Assembly (NCBI GenBank): GCA_036365455.1
Contig: JAWQUS010000017.1
Coordinates: 9,610,001 to 9,674,000, forward strand
From: Macrosoma leucophasiata
Lineage: Eukaryota; Arthropoda; Insecta; Lepidoptera; Hedylidae
DNA: 64,000 nt
Reading direction: 5' to 3'
Shown here: one piece after another, positions 26,401-32,170 of the stretch
How the letters are laid out: each line of letters starts with the position of its first letter
Position numbering within the stretch: the first letter of the stretch is position 1
The notes under the pieces: generated by a model
What the model saw: only the letters and a program-made list of their open reading frames with translations
Told to the model about the DNA's origin: nothing
Database searches by the model: none
Position numbers and translations under genes: made by a program

Positions 26401-29400
26401 CGTGAAACAATTTATTTTTACCGTCGGAAATATAAGTTCACGTTGAATATTATAATTGAAAACAATCCTCGGGCTAATCGTTTAAAGCGCCCACGACCAT
26501 CACTGGTCATCGCAACAGGCTTTTGAGATTAATCCGTGTATTTTGAGGCTAAATCGCTATGAATTAAATAATCTTATAAAAGAGATAAATTTATTATATT
26601 TTTCAAACAAATATTAAGCAACTCACATATCGTTTGAAAATATTATCTACCTGCAATATTAGAACTTTTACGACAAAATGTGTACAAAACAATGATTCAT
26701 TAGGAATTAAATGACTCTCCTGATTTTGTTTCATATAGTTCACCGATATTAAGTGATGACTGTAGCTTATAGACATCTACACAAAAACCAAAGGTCAAAT
26801 ACCACATGCGTTGCCATCCCTGAGATCTAAGTTGTTAAACCTTTTTTTTATGTAATGGAAGTGGCAACCAAGCATGCAGTTCACATTGATGTTAAGTGAT
26901 GACTGCAACCTATAGACACTTAAATGAAGACCAAGGGTAAAATACAGATACGTTACCACTCCTGAGGCGTTAGGTGTGATGCTTCTGTGCCGGAAATTAC
27001 AGGGCCGTACATTACCACCTGACTGGAACACGATAGTGCTGAACACTACCATGTAGCGGCAAGTAAATTAATTTTTAATTATTTAATTTAAGAATAGTAG
27101 AGAAGTAAATATATCGCACCTTAATATATCTATACAGGGTTAAGTGAAATTAGCGCAACACCTCTTGCAGGCAGCTTCTCTATATCAATCCCAACAACAT
27201 TTGTTCTACGACTTCTTAAAATAAATAGTTTTTAAAATTTAAGTTCTTCCATACAAAAGTCTGAATTGGCATTTACTCTGGCTCGTAGGCCAGCTACGCA
27301 CAATGCGTAGGCAAAATATCGCCACGTGCAGCAGGGCGCGGGGTGTGAACTCAGCAGCGTTAGGCCCAAAAATAAAAAGGTTAAGCAGTTAACAATTACC
27401 TTGATAAAGCGGACACGTTACTATTCCTTTCACTCTCACGCTTCTTTTATATTTTCTTTCACATTTTTTATAAATAACTTATTATTATCATGTTATACTA
27501 TATATTTTTATATGTCATTACATCCAAGCAGCGGACGCATTTGTATCTTTTAATGTGTGTGGGAGGGGGCATGATTTGGGAAAACTTAAATCCAAGTTTG
27601 TGAGCCACTTCTGTTCCATGCCACCCTGTTGGAATTAAGTGTTTTTCGATGACCCGGTTAGTCCAGCGGTGTGAGATGACCGTTTGATTCGAAGGGTCGC
27701 TGGTTCGATCCCCGCACCGGGACAAATGTTTGTATGGCCTACAGATATTTGTTTCGGGTCTGGGTGTTTGTGTATGTGTTGTATGTGTACAACGGCACCC
27801 ACGACACAGTTTTATACCTACTGTGGGGCTGTGAGTGTAAGCTTTTTTTTTTTTATTTTTAAGTGCGAATGGCGAAATCGCTTTGTTTGCCCAACTATTC
27901 AGCCTACAGAAAATATATAAAATATGTTTTTTTCTCGCAAATTAAATTCCCTACAAATTAATATTGTTATGTACGGATGCCCTAATATCTCTTATCTTAC
28001 GGGGTACTTACTCACAATACCTAACGCTGTGTGTGTACGTGACTACAATTAGATTTTTTGTTCTGGAACATTATTTCGTTATCATGTTTTTGTGATCCTT
28101 CGGGTTATTCCTAAGTCTAAGTTTAGATCTAATATTTTAATATAATTCACTCATTTACTAAATAACAGATAACGCCTTGTCTTCCCGGAATGAGTAATCT
28201 TTTATGGGCTGGCTTGCTAAAATTCAAGACTACTCAATGGTTCGTTGTTTTCACGATGTCATATCGCGACCACATAAGGTCAGTTATTAACAAGTTAAAA
28301 TAAAACATAGCACAAACGCCACCATTTGTTATGCCAACACACACACACTTTTTTATGCAAGAAACGTGGTAAGTTCAGTTCACATGAACCCGTAATTATA
28401 ATCAAATAGGGAAATACATATTTTTATATTGGACAAAGTATTATGGATGTGATGTGATGTGTGTAAAGGTAAAGGATGATAAATGATAGATAGTTTGACG
28501 TTTTCTTTGGTGATATAAAATCAGTTTCTACGTCAGTGGCTCTTCCTTTCTTCTCTTCCAATTATCCCAATACTCACTTGGAGGCATATTTCCGCTTCAA
28601 TCTCTCCTTTTAGGAAAATGCACGAACACTTATCGTACCTTTACATGTACATTACTGTACCTTCACAGATACGACCAGTTTTTTTCTGAAGATGAACTCA
28701 AGAGTAATGAGCGTGAAAGGATAATAACAAAAATAAAAAAGTAATTATATTTTCTTAATGATACAAACTATCATCTAATTTTTTACATAATCGACATGTG
28801 AACCATGTGACAGCAGGTGCCCCATCAATCGTTTCGACAAGTCGAATACTTATGGATAAAATTCTGTGCTATCTCTTTCTTAAGAATTCGATCGTCAACG
28901 TGCCCTGGGGCGTTTCTCCTTTTGATCATGCCAAAGCGGTTTCGAATGATGGGTCGCGGAATCAAATAATATGATGGATGCTCTTTTCGTGAACCGCTGG
29001 ATAGTAAGCAATTTTGCATCGACAGGGCTATGATAATGTGTTTGCATACCAAAGCCTGCAATTTTAAATCGCCTGCAAATTATGAACAGCGGTTTTACGT
29101 GTGTGGACAACCTGGGCGTGAATACCAGACACGCGTCATTTTTTGTCGTACGTTTGTTGAAGACAGTATAGTTGTGAGAACACAAATTCAGCCTTAACGA
29201 GCACTAATCTGACGTGTGCAGCGAAGGTTAGATGCTGATCTAGTATTAGATACATCTGGGTATTTGACTTCGTTCAAGGGACTGGTTCGTCGAAGATATT
29301 GACTGGCAAAGGTCAGCTGGTACTGCGACGCTTTTGCTGGGGTTTAATGGTGGTACAGTTTCAGTGTCTCCTACACTGGAACCACCACTAGTACACCTCG

Positions 29401-31957
29401 GATGTCTAAAGGCTCCAGTCATTACCTAACATCCGCGTGAACTGTTGTTGTTTGCTTGCCACTTTCGTTACATAAAAAAAGAAAAGGTTTACTTTTGTTG
29501 CATAGAAGTCAATTACAAAACCATTTCCGATTTGATATTGCTTTCGTCGACTACATTCGGTATTCGTTAGCAATCCGTCTATTCTTATTGAAGTTATTTC
29601 CGCAACATGGAATCACTTAAATCGTTGTTGCAGATAAATATTATAAATATTGTTTTTTGTAGCGTTTTTTAATCATAACGTTATATTTGTTTGTTACCTA
29701 CGGACATCCGTTAACATGATACCTGCTGCACAAACACTTGCATGACATCATTTACAAGGAACCATTGATACCAATTGAGCCGTGGGAACGATATTTCTGC
29801 TGACACCTAATTCTGTGTATACCGTGGGACATGAAGTAATATTGTGTTGGCTTACATGATAACTGTGTAGGTATTGATTTAATCATAATATAGAATGGAA
29901 ACTTGCTTGCCTGTGTGTTGTTTGTCTTAATTCCCGAAAACTATTCGCCGAAGAATCATTAGCCCTAATGCTTAAAATCCCGATCATTAATCATTAATTA
30001 GCCCGAAAAATTGTACAGAAGGTACAATTTTATACAGAGCTTTTTGGCGGCGGGCGAGCTTCGCCGCCGCGTCGAAGCCTTCGACTTGACCTGTGAAAAG
30101 AAAATATGAGTTTTGATATTCTGTTATACGTTTTACTGACAAAAACAATAAATACAATAATTGAATAAGGTAAAACAAATCGATAAAATAATCACTCAAT
30201 GTAATGAGTGTTTGATATTTTAACCATTCGATATTTTGTTAAATCGATTATTTGTAAATTCGATATTTTGAACGTTCGATTTTTTCCGTCCGATGAATAA
30301 TGTATACTGCAACCTAATCTATACAAACACCAGAGAGCATATGCAAAATATTCAAAATATTATCAACATCTCAAAAAATTAAATCACTCTGGTATTAAAT
30401 AAGACAAGACAATGTTTTTCGTAAGTACTAAAAAGGCTATTACACGACACGGTATTCAGGGTCCGGCAGAAAGGGTGGGCGTGGCCTCGCGCCGGCTTGC
30501 CGCTTATTACACTATCCGGTCGACAGCGCTCTAACTTAATCACAGTACAAATACGCGGGCCGCTCCGGTCGCCCTAATTAGGGCCCTAACTCCCTAAATG
30601 TTATTACACTACCCTGACTCTTGCTATCTTACCCTGAATACCGTGCCGTGTAATAAGTTCTTTAGAATAAAATGATTGTTTCAGATCCCGGTGTATGCTT
30701 TCGACAAGGCGTTTCAAATAAACAATAACATAATGCACGTGTTCCTGGGGCACAACCCGTGGCGGTGTGATTGTCATTTCACCCCCCGCTTCCAGGGATT
30801 ATTGCTGAAATATAAGAGGGTGATACGCGATCTACCTGATATAAGATGTTCTAAATCCGATGACAAAACCATATCATTTATACAGGTAAATTTATTGCGA
30901 TAATTGTTTTCTTTGTTTTTATTTCTATTATAACTAAGCTGAAGAGTATTTATTTTCAAGAAAATTTCAGAAGTAGCTTGAAAATTTTTATTGTAAGGTG
31001 GCAAACAAGCTTGCAGCTCGTATTGATGTTAAGTGATGACTGAGGTAAATCAGAGGTAAAAGTGCAGATGCGATGCCACCCCTGAGGCCTAAGTTGTTAT
31101 GTCTCTGTGATAGTTATTACCGGGCCATACATTACCATCTAACCGGAATACGATAGTGCTGAACACTACCAATTTGCGGCAGATGGAGGTAATACGGTGG
31201 TGCCTACGCCCGTGAGCTCCATCACTAGAGCTGTACCACCAGTAGATCAGAACTAAAAACTCACGCTCATTACTACTAAACCATTACTTAACTGGTAGGT
31301 ACTTTATGAAATTTGTTTAAGTCTGATGATGCTACAATTAGGGGTTAAAAGTAGCTTATGTTTGACCGTGCTAGCTTCAACTATTTTCTTTCTTTATTGC
31401 ATTCAAATCGGTTCTGGTGAACAGACAGACAGACTTTCCCATCCATAATTATCAGTGTGAATGGATTGTCCGTTCCACTACAGACATTCACGCATTCAAT
31501 GTAATTGACACTAAGGTTTTTAAAATGAAATTTAAACTAACTAATTGTGAACAGGACTTAATCGCGTACTACCTATTTTAATCGAAGTATTTACCTCCAG
31601 TCTACTCGTGACCACGGCCGTTGCATTACGGCCGAAACGTCCAGTGTCGAGGTAAATACTTCGATTAAAATAGTCGCGATTAAGTCCCGTTTACAAATCG
31701 TGAAAGTTTAAAACAAATTTATGTGTTTAAACCAAATTACTTATATATCCTTAAAATAATGTTTTGCATTTCAGATCAGCACCATGCCACTAGGAAACGT
31801 CTGCAGTAAAGAAGTGAAAATGCCCATAAGTACGATAAACATAGTCAATTTAGTTCTATTAGTACTCATTCTAGCAGTTGTTGGTCGATTTCTTTACGAT
31901 TGGCACAGTTTCAAAACGACTGGTCAACTGCCATGGATTTCTACTATATTGCCTTAA
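8253..31957 (+). CDS. Leucine-rich-repeat single-pass membrane protein, four exons joined
   Basis: Exons 8253-8426, 21198-21356, 30685-30885 and 31775-31957 join in phase 0 to give 238 residues. In order these are a cysteine-rich LRR N-cap, about two to three LRRs, an LRR C-cap (NPWRCDC plus two later cysteines), one membrane span and a short cytoplasmic tail ending LPWISTILP. The LRR consensus runs smoothly across the joins, which supports the model. The type is an extracellular recognition or adhesion receptor without a signalling domain. Length, domain order and tail recall the insect proteins singed wings 2 and halfway, but that is from memory and I give no symbol. An upstream exon with the signal peptide is needed; 5715-5824 is a candidate. 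Introns are about 12.8, 9.3 and 0.9 kb and full of transposons, one holding another gene. Confidence 0.85.
8555..9580 (+). pseudogene. mariner-family transposase relic
   Basis: The 5' end carries a mariner-like TIR (GGTTGGGGAAAAAGTATTTT, from about 8557). The frame is open from about 8738 to 9277 and includes the helix-turn-helix part (VAQIWFKRFQ), WVPHELTERN and ITGDEKWVTYD with the first catalytic Asp. A TGA at 9278 replaces a Trp codon. Homology continues in frame: WDWKGIIHYELLPPGRTID, then VFHHHNARPHT and YSPDLAPSDFHLF. The codon at 9434-9436 is CAT where the family has Asp, so the second catalytic residue is lost. The 3' end and its TIR are missing. Subfamily looks irritans/mellifera-like (uncertain). 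It sits inside the LRR gene intron. Confidence 0.88.
9595..9790 (+). repeat. Possible LINE 3'-end fragment
   Basis: One frame reads LFKDISRRLVDASLDP before a stop, which resembles a C-terminal segment I associate with moth LINEs. The preceding frame shows a diverged 'GVETYRSVGS'. It abuts the truncated mariner end, so one element probably inserted into the other. The assignment is tentative. Confidence 0.35.
9791..10376. other. Intron, no feature recognised
   Basis: Mostly AT-rich. I identify no repeat family and no exon. Confidence 0.35.
10377..10535 (-). repeat. LINE C-terminal fragment
   Basis: It matches in order and orientation the larger copy at 25429-25995: CCACCTGATG, ATGAACATTTGCAACAC, GCCCTGAAGGACTCTTTTGA and CCATTTTTGA. 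On the minus strand it corresponds to the coding 3' end of that LINE. Confidence 0.65.
10536..11082. other. Intron, no feature recognised
   Basis: AT-rich. Words around ACACTGTTGT recur at 10890-10935, but no element boundary is visible. Confidence 0.35.
11083..11352 (-). mobile_element. Metulj-like SINE, full length
   Basis: A reverse copy from the A-tail side (GTAATGGTAGTGGCAAACAA) to AGCTCTACCACCAGTGAAA. Moderately diverged, with small losses near 11160-11200. Confidence 0.75.
11353..11750. other. Intron, no feature recognised
   Basis: No open frame of note and no repeat that I recognise. Confidence 0.35.
11751..11965 (+). repeat. Interspersed repeat ending CGTAGTATT (copy 1)
   Basis: Shared with 56130-56350 (+) and 49344-49545 (-). 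Landmarks in order are CACTCCGCCAAAATTCCATA, TTTGGTCTCTATTACAC, GACGTGTATTTACACGTGCA, GAGGAGGTTGGGTGATGCGG and GTGTCCATTCTATACGTAGT. The fixed right end and variable left end suggest a SINE-like element. No protein is encoded. Confidence 0.65.
12045..12200. mobile_element. Half copy of the long MITE
   Basis: It corresponds to the left half of the element at 3044-3440: GTGTAATAACATTTAGGG, GGAGCGGCCCGGTCAGCCTA, CAGTACAAATATGAACAGTA. It ends at about ACACAAACATGCGCATG, the expected hairpin apex. The right half is missing. Confidence 0.6.
12250..12490 (+). repeat. Degenerate 3' part of the GGTTCCGTA repeat
   Basis: It shows a TTTAAAGTGCAAATTTTTGT segment and a 3' end ACGTGTCCCGATACGCACTT followed by GACGGTTTTTAT. 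These match the 3' half of 22409-23010 with many changes. Confidence 0.5.
12491..12887. other. Intron, no feature recognised
   Basis: AT-rich spacer before a MITE. Confidence 0.35.
12890..13113. mobile_element. Tc1/mariner-type MITE with TA target sites
   Basis: The ends are inverted: CAGTGCTCAACAATAAATAT at the left mirrors ATATTTATTGTTGAGTACTG at the right. Similarity extends to about 36 bp (GCACATCGAGCC / GGCTCGGTGTGC). TA dinucleotides flank both ends (12888-12889, 13114-13115). The 224-bp body has no open frame. The TIR size and TA duplication suggest mobilisation by a Tc1/mariner transposase (inference). Confidence 0.8.
13265..13405. repeat. Minisatellite of an 8-bp unit (AGACTGAC)
   Basis: About 17 degenerate units of AGACTGAC and variants (AGACTGGC) in tandem. 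The open frame on the minus strand across it, rich in Ser-Val-Cys-Gln, is just the translation of the repeat. Confidence 0.85.
13406..14088. other. Intron, no feature recognised
   Basis: Between the minisatellite and a palindrome. Small overlapping open frames on both strands have no recognisable content. Confidence 0.35.
14089..14147. repeat. Perfect 28-bp-arm palindrome
   Basis: The arm 14089-14116 is the exact reverse complement of 14120-14147, with TCC as the loop. The arm is AT-rich (contains TTAATGTATTTTATGATATG). It may be a short MITE or a local inverted duplication. Confidence 0.9.
14483..14490 (+). promoter_or_regulatory. TATA box of the SDR gene
   Basis: TATAAATA lies 66 bases before the ATG at 14549. 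Transcription would be expected to start near 14510-14525, giving a very short 5' UTR without an intron. This is inferred from the motif and spacing only. Confidence 0.5.
14549..15298 (+). CDS. Short-chain dehydrogenase/reductase, 249 residues
   Basis: A complete intronless classical SDR, an NAD(P)(H)-dependent oxidoreductase that is probably cytosolic (no signal peptide or membrane segment). Visible motifs are the cofactor glycine motif TGAGSGIG (11-18), ADVT (61-64), NNAG (88-91), the Asn region NLN (112-114), Ser140/141, the active-site Tyr155 and Lys159 in YSTSK, and PGPV (185-188). The C-terminal 'GSDYVSDNGTLLV' replaces the usual VDGG. Length fits the FabG-like, about 250-residue insect group. 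Arg37 after the second strand suggests NADP(H) preference (inference). The start codon has A at -3 and follows a TATA box at good distance. AATAAA overlaps the stop codon. The gene lies within an LRR-gene intron on the same strand. The substrate cannot be told. Confidence 0.95.
   Translation: MSFTDKVVIVTGAGSGIGAGVAIAFSKEGANVVLVGRTEAKLKTVAETCQRNGTKPLIVPADVTKDQDVKRIIDETIKKFSKLDVLINNAGALFRGSILIGNALECYDKTMNLNMRSVVSMTNVAVPHLIKTKGNIINMSSVAGQSLIKNDYLLYSTSKAALSHFSRGVALELAPHGVRVNTVSPGPVRSDFNVNSGQHVDWDVLSKYTALMRIGEPEEIGDLVLFLASDKARSITGSDYVSDNGTLLV
15298..15303 (+). terminator. Poly(A) signal of the SDR gene
   Basis: AATAAA starts at the last base of the stop codon, so the 3' UTR would be very short. 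Confidence 0.6.
15510..16002 (+). repeat. Degenerate GGTTCCGTA-type repeat
   Basis: Landmarks survive in order: GGGTTCCGGGCTCTACAAAG, ATGTCCGTCTGTCCATTCAT, AAGTGCCAATTTTTGTTAGA, and an end at CGCGTATCCCGACAGGGGCT then TGGCCGGTTTTAT. The open frames here are chance. Confidence 0.55.
16003..16205 (+). mobile_element. Moth SINE-like repeat with CGACTTCGTCCGCG head
   Basis: The head is CCCGCGACTTCGTCCGCGTG. The 3' part is AGTTTCATCCAAATCCGTCC, then CATCCATCCATCCATACTCA and CGCATTTGTAATATTAGTAG. I recognise this as a very common moth repeat. Related copies lie at 55552-55770 and 57146-57385. Confidence 0.65.
16206..16530. other. Intron, no feature recognised
   Basis: AT-rich; nothing identified. 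Confidence 0.35.
16531..17054. repeat. Fold-back element with about 100-bp inverted arms
   Basis: The left arm at 16531-16630 mirrors the right arm at 16955-17054. Paired words include ATGTTATTGGTGTT / AACACCAATAACACAT, TATGACGTCGAA / TTCGACGTCATA and TTAAGATATCATATACAACT / AGTTGTATATGATATCTTAA. Inside, ACAGTTGTATACAACT is itself palindromic and repeated. A SINE fragment (16642-16710) sits within the loop. No coding frame. Confidence 0.75.
16642..16763 (+). repeat. 122-bp direct repeat, unit 1
   Basis: Nearly identical to 17128-17249. It runs from GGATATCTGGCGTTCTACAC through CCGTTAGGGATCTGGCGTGA and CACATTTTCATCAACTGAA to TACTAGGCTAAAAAAATATT. Only about three bases differ, so the duplication is recent. 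The first 60 bases are the 3' part of the TACA-tailed SINE. Confidence 0.85.
17060..17249 (+). mobile_element. TACA-tailed SINE plus 122-bp direct repeat, unit 2
   Basis: The SINE part (17068-17195) reads GTATGTATGAAGAGAATGAT, TAGACTAGGCACGAGAGG, ATATCTGGCGCTCTACACTC and ends GAAACATACATAC. A cleaner copy is at 35020-35145. The segment 17128-17249 is the second unit of the direct repeat. Confidence 0.7.
17250..17765. other. Intron, no feature recognised
   Basis: Overlapping short frames on both strands near 17610-17830 have no family likeness. Confidence 0.35.
17766..17858 (+). repeat. tRNA-SINE body fragment
   Basis: It shows TGATGTCAACAGGCTCGCCA and TGGCGAATCGTGGGTGTTTG, matching the middle of the SINE at 35657-35957. 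Confidence 0.55.
17859..18150. other. Intron, no feature recognised
   Basis: Repeated TTACCTTATATTAA words at about 17907 and 17952, otherwise nothing. Confidence 0.35.
18160..18740 (-). pseudogene. BEL/Pao LTR-retrotransposon pol fragment
   Basis: The frame at 18740-18345 carries the reverse-transcriptase end and the connection to RNase H as in BEL/Pao elements: FYVDDYISGG with the catalytic YVDD, FNLRKWQSN and KTLGLHW. The next part is in another frame, KFDPLGLVGPCVVDAKLIM then WRLWLSGCNWDD and INALKIPRWV, so a frameshift lies near 18345-18370. Both ends are missing and no LTR is seen. The copy is dead and lies in the LRR-gene intron, antisense to it. Confidence 0.85.
18745..18985 (+). pseudogene. 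LINE C-terminal fragment
   Basis: It encodes QCSTVRFSRSFLP, VFPRFYNMRFFKNGAKRVL and GVANVHRR with stops and shifts between. These are the same C-terminal motifs as in the minus-strand copy at 25429-25995. It abuts the BEL/Pao fragment directly. Confidence 0.65.
18986..19776. other. Intron, no feature recognised
   Basis: AT-rich; tandem CAAATATCCATAA-type words near 19278-19315, nothing else. Confidence 0.35.
19777..19925 (+). mobile_element. tRNA-derived SINE with internal deletion
   Basis: The tRNA-like head ACTGCCTCAGTGGCGTAGTG joins directly to GGAGTTTGGTAATGTGCCCG, skipping the B-box and about 110 bases present in 38172-38526. It continues to the GCATGTATGCTTGAATGCAT part. Confidence 0.7.
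20035..20170 (-). mobile_element. Metulj-like SINE, 5' half
   Basis: Reverse copy: ACGATAGTGCTGAACTCTAC, GCAGATAGATTAG, GCGGTGGTGTCTAC and a damaged ACTGGACCTTTCTCTACCA end. Confidence 0.6.
20243..20680 (+). mobile_element. RTE-tailed SINE split by a duplicated insertion
   Basis: The 5' piece at 20243-20295 (GACCCCACCGCCCACTAGCG) and the 3' piece at 20548-20680 (GCGATCGCCAATCCG, TGGCGATTATGGCATATTC, CCAGCAGTGGATTTTTCGGC, GTGATGATGAC) together match the minus-strand SINE at 2709-3005. The middle is replaced by other repeated sequence (20311-20545). Confidence 0.6.
20311..20534 (+). repeat. Tandem duplication of a 112-bp unit
   Basis: Units 20311-20422 and 20423-20534 differ at about one base. 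Each begins TTTCTTCTTCTTCTTAGTCG, contains CACTCTTGGCAGAGTGGTCG and ends with the 3' end of the CGTAGTATT repeat (GACGTCGAAGTGTCCATTCT). Confidence 0.9.
20681..20895. other. Intron, no feature recognised
   Basis: Contains a GGATTTAGGGCCCTAACTCA word like part of the long MITE, too short to call. Confidence 0.3.
20899..21189 (+). mobile_element. Metulj-like SINE ending beside a splice acceptor
   Basis: Full-length copy from TACTGGTGGTAGAGCTCTAG to GTTTGCCACTTCGAGTAACA plus an A-run. The A-run ends only about eight bases before the acceptor AG of the LRR exon at 21198, so the intron's likely branch-point region lies in SINE sequence. Confidence 0.8.
21198..21356 (+). CDS. LRR gene exon: leucine-rich repeats
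   Basis: A 53-codon exon between TCTTTTTCAG and GTAAGG, phase 0 at both ends. It encodes IKTIEDIV, which completes the repeat begun in the previous exon. Two more repeat cores follow, LADLYLDNNSIS and FRVLSLRGNFLKQ, with the usual LxxLxLxxN spacing. Confidence 0.85.
21357..21839. other. Intron, no feature recognised
   Basis: No repeat that I can name. Confidence 0.35.
21840..21978 (+). mobile_element. 5S-derived SINE, 3' part only
   Basis: It matches the 3' half of 63553-63910: CAGCGGGTTGACCATTAACC, CGTATCTCCACCAACCCGCA, GGGGAGAGACTCGTACCCAG, CAGTGGGATG, GGGTTGCCATTAT. The 5S-like head is missing. Confidence 0.65.
21979..22408. other. Intron, no feature recognised
   Basis: AT-rich; nothing identified. 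Confidence 0.35.
22409..23010 (+). repeat. GGTTCCGTA-type interspersed repeat, full length
   Basis: The best copy of this family, about 600 bp. It starts AGGGTTACGTAGTAAACAAG and has CCATGTCCGTCTGTCTGTCT. Near the 3' end, CTACGGAACCCTACACTGCG mirrors the 5' word. It finishes CGCACTTGACCGGTTTTTTA. The inverted terminal words hint at a DNA element, but I do not know the class. No protein. Confidence 0.7.
23011..23559. other. Intron, no feature recognised
   Basis: Mixed sequence with no repeat that I can place. Confidence 0.3.
23560..23700. repeat. Fragment of a GACCACGG...GCCGAAACGTC-type repeat
   Basis: GCGACCACAGATCGTGCAAC then GAGCCGAAACGTCG, flanked by partly inverted TATAGATA words. It resembles the inverted-repeat element at 31555-31688. 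Confidence 0.4.
23780..23940 (+). mobile_element. tRNA-derived SINE, 5' truncated
   Basis: It starts at the CAGTACCTCGGAGTTTGGTA part and runs through ACCTGTTACATGGGCC, ATCGTGGGTGTTTGCATGTA to ATAGGCGTGAAGTTAAGTA. Confidence 0.65.
23941..24750. other. Intron, no feature recognised
   Basis: No gene or named repeat seen over 0.8 kb. Confidence 0.35.
24751..25037 (-). mobile_element. Metulj-like SINE, full length
   Basis: Reverse copy from GTAATGGTAGTGGCAAACAA to GAGCTCTACCACCAGTAAAA. It carries a short internal insertion (TTATTAATTACATTACC, near 24908). Confidence 0.78.
25365..25430 (+). repeat. TACA-tailed SINE fragment
   Basis: GGACCAGGATATTTGGCACT, CCACACTTTCTGCC and GGCGTGACAATACATTCATA match the 3' part of 35020-35145 with changes. 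Confidence 0.5.
25429..25995 (-). pseudogene. LINE ORF2 C-terminal end (CR1/Jockey-like)
   Basis: Read on the minus strand, three frames carry parts of one LINE C terminus: TWSTRL-type start, RLYNGECSVELFDMVPPSLF, LHRTTRRREKFHL, then LWNELPSEVFPRCYNM, VKRVLQGWQRVDNS and a final ARLLVCQPFDIKK. The 'LWNELP...FP' motif is typical of the C terminus of CR1- and Jockey-type elements. Several frameshifts separate the pieces. Copies of the last part lie at 10377-10535 and 18745-18985. Confidence 0.7.
26018..26110 (+). repeat. Metulj-like SINE 3' fragment
   Basis: GGGGTGGCAACACTTCTGCA, TTGACCTCTGGGTTTTGTGT and TGCAGTCATCATTTAACATC match the 3' half of the SINE. Confidence 0.55.
26111..26744. other. 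Intron, no feature recognised
   Basis: AT-rich, no known repeat. Confidence 0.35.
26745..27065 (-). mobile_element. Two Metulj-like SINE fragments in tandem
   Basis: A 3' fragment at 26745-26840 (TTAAGTGATGACTGTAGC) is followed by a longer copy at 26845-27065 that begins GTAATGGAAGTGGCAACCAA and stops at CATGTAGCGGCAAGTAAATT, lacking the SINE head. Both are reversed. Confidence 0.65.
27066..27649. other. Intron, no feature recognised
   Basis: No gene or named repeat. Confidence 0.35.
27650..27850 (+). mobile_element. tRNA-derived SINE with intact A and B boxes
   Basis: The head at 27653-27722 is tRNA-like: GACCCGGTTAGTCCAGCGG (A box), GCTGGTTCGATCCCCGCA (B box) and a closing CCGGGAC that pairs with the start. 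The body reads TCTGGGTGTTTGTGTATGTG, CGGCACCCACGACACAG and GGGGCTGTGAGTGTAA, ending in a T-run. A body-only copy lies at 59355-59455. Confidence 0.75.
27851..28839. other. Intron, no feature recognised
   Basis: Nearly 1 kb with no gene or repeat that I recognise. Confidence 0.35.
28840..29190 (-). pseudogene. Possible LINE C-terminal remnant
   Basis: Two overlapping minus-strand frames give FTKRASIILFDSATHHS and SYYLIPRPIIRNRFG. Together they recall the C terminus of Jockey-type LINEs. The likeness is weak, and the stretch could be another decayed element. Confidence 0.25.
29191..29394. other. Unassigned sequence, possibly transposon
   Basis: One plus-strand frame reads DIDWQRSAGT-like sequence without a match I can name. 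Confidence 0.25.
29395..29475 (+). repeat. Metulj-like SINE 3' fragment
   Basis: GGCTCCAGTCATTACCTAAC, then GTTTGCTTGCCACTTTCGTT and ACATAAAAAAAG. Confidence 0.5.
29476..30200. other. Intron, no feature recognised
   Basis: A GC-rich palindromic patch (TTTGGCGGCGGGCGAGCTTC, 30041-30090) stands out; otherwise nothing. Confidence 0.35.
30205..30295. repeat. Degenerate TTCGATATTTTG tandem words
   Basis: About five variants of 'TTCGATATTTTG' follow each other at roughly 20-base spacing. Confidence 0.5.
30440..30653. mobile_element. 214-bp MITE, 31 bases from a splice acceptor
   Basis: TIRs: TTACACGACACGGTATTCAG at the left mirrors CTGAATACCGTGCCGTGTAA at the right, with TA on both sides as a likely target duplication. 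The inside (GGTGGGCGTGGCCTCGCGCC, TATCCGGTCGACAGCGC, GCCGCTCCGGTCGCCCTAAT) is nearly identical to 57982-58195. It is non-coding. Its right end lies 31 bases before the acceptor of the LRR C-cap exon. Confidence 0.85.
30685..30885 (+). CDS. LRR gene exon: LRR C-cap
   Basis: A 67-codon exon between TTGTTTCAG and GTAAAT, phase 0 at both ends. It encodes IPVYAFDKAF (end of the last repeat), VFLGHNPWRCDCHFTPRFQG and DLPDIRCSKSDDK. The CxC pair and the later Cys are the signature of an LRRCT cap. The fourth Cys lies in the next exon. Confidence 0.88.
30993..31242 (-). mobile_element. Metulj-like SINE, diverged
   Basis: Reverse copy from AAGGTGGCAAACAAGCTTGC to GAGCTGTACCACCAGTAG, missing some bases near the CTATAGACACCC part. 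It lies in the last intron of the LRR gene. Confidence 0.75.
31555..31688. mobile_element. Inverted-repeat element with GTGACCACGGCCG centre
   Basis: The left arm (GGACTTAATCGCG, TTTTAATCGAAGTATTTACC) mirrors the right arm (GGTAAATACTTCGATTAAAA, CGCGATTAAGTCC). The centre reads TCGTGACCACGGCCGTTGCA then CGGCCGAAACGTCC. A related fragment is at 23560-23700. Confidence 0.7.
31775..31957 (+). CDS. LRR gene last exon: membrane span and tail
   Basis: Starts after TTGCATTTCAG in phase 0. It encodes ISTMPLGNVCSKE (last C-cap cysteine), a membrane span of about 20 residues (IVNLVLLVLILAVVGRFLY) and a 17-residue tail, DWHSFKTTGQLPWISTI plus LP, then TAA at 31955-31957. No AATAAA is seen in the next 200 bases, so the 3' end of the mRNA is unknown. 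Confidence 0.88.
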   Translation: MSTMPLGNVCSKEVKMPISTINIVNLVLLVLILAVVGRFLYDWHSFKTTGQLPWISTILP

Positions 31958-32170
31958 TAATATGTCATTGTGTTCACCGTATAACGGATATAACTCACAC
32001 ACTCAAATACCCCAATTAGAAAATCTGGTTATGATCATAATACGTGAACTGAAATTACATGTTTATGGGTATGTAAATATTGTTTGTATAAGAAATAACT
32101 TGTCTTCAATTTGTACGAACAGTATGCAAAATGCACATCCTACACACGTATCTCTATTTTTTTTATGTTA
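31958..32170. other. Probable 3' UTR, no signal found
   Basis: Follows the LRR gene stop codon. It has no canonical poly(A) signal before the SINE at 32171. Confidence 0.4.

Noticed and set aside
27653..27722. Working tRNA gene
   Set aside because: A and B boxes are good, but the acceptor stem has a mismatch and the sequence runs straight into a SINE body that recurs at 59355.
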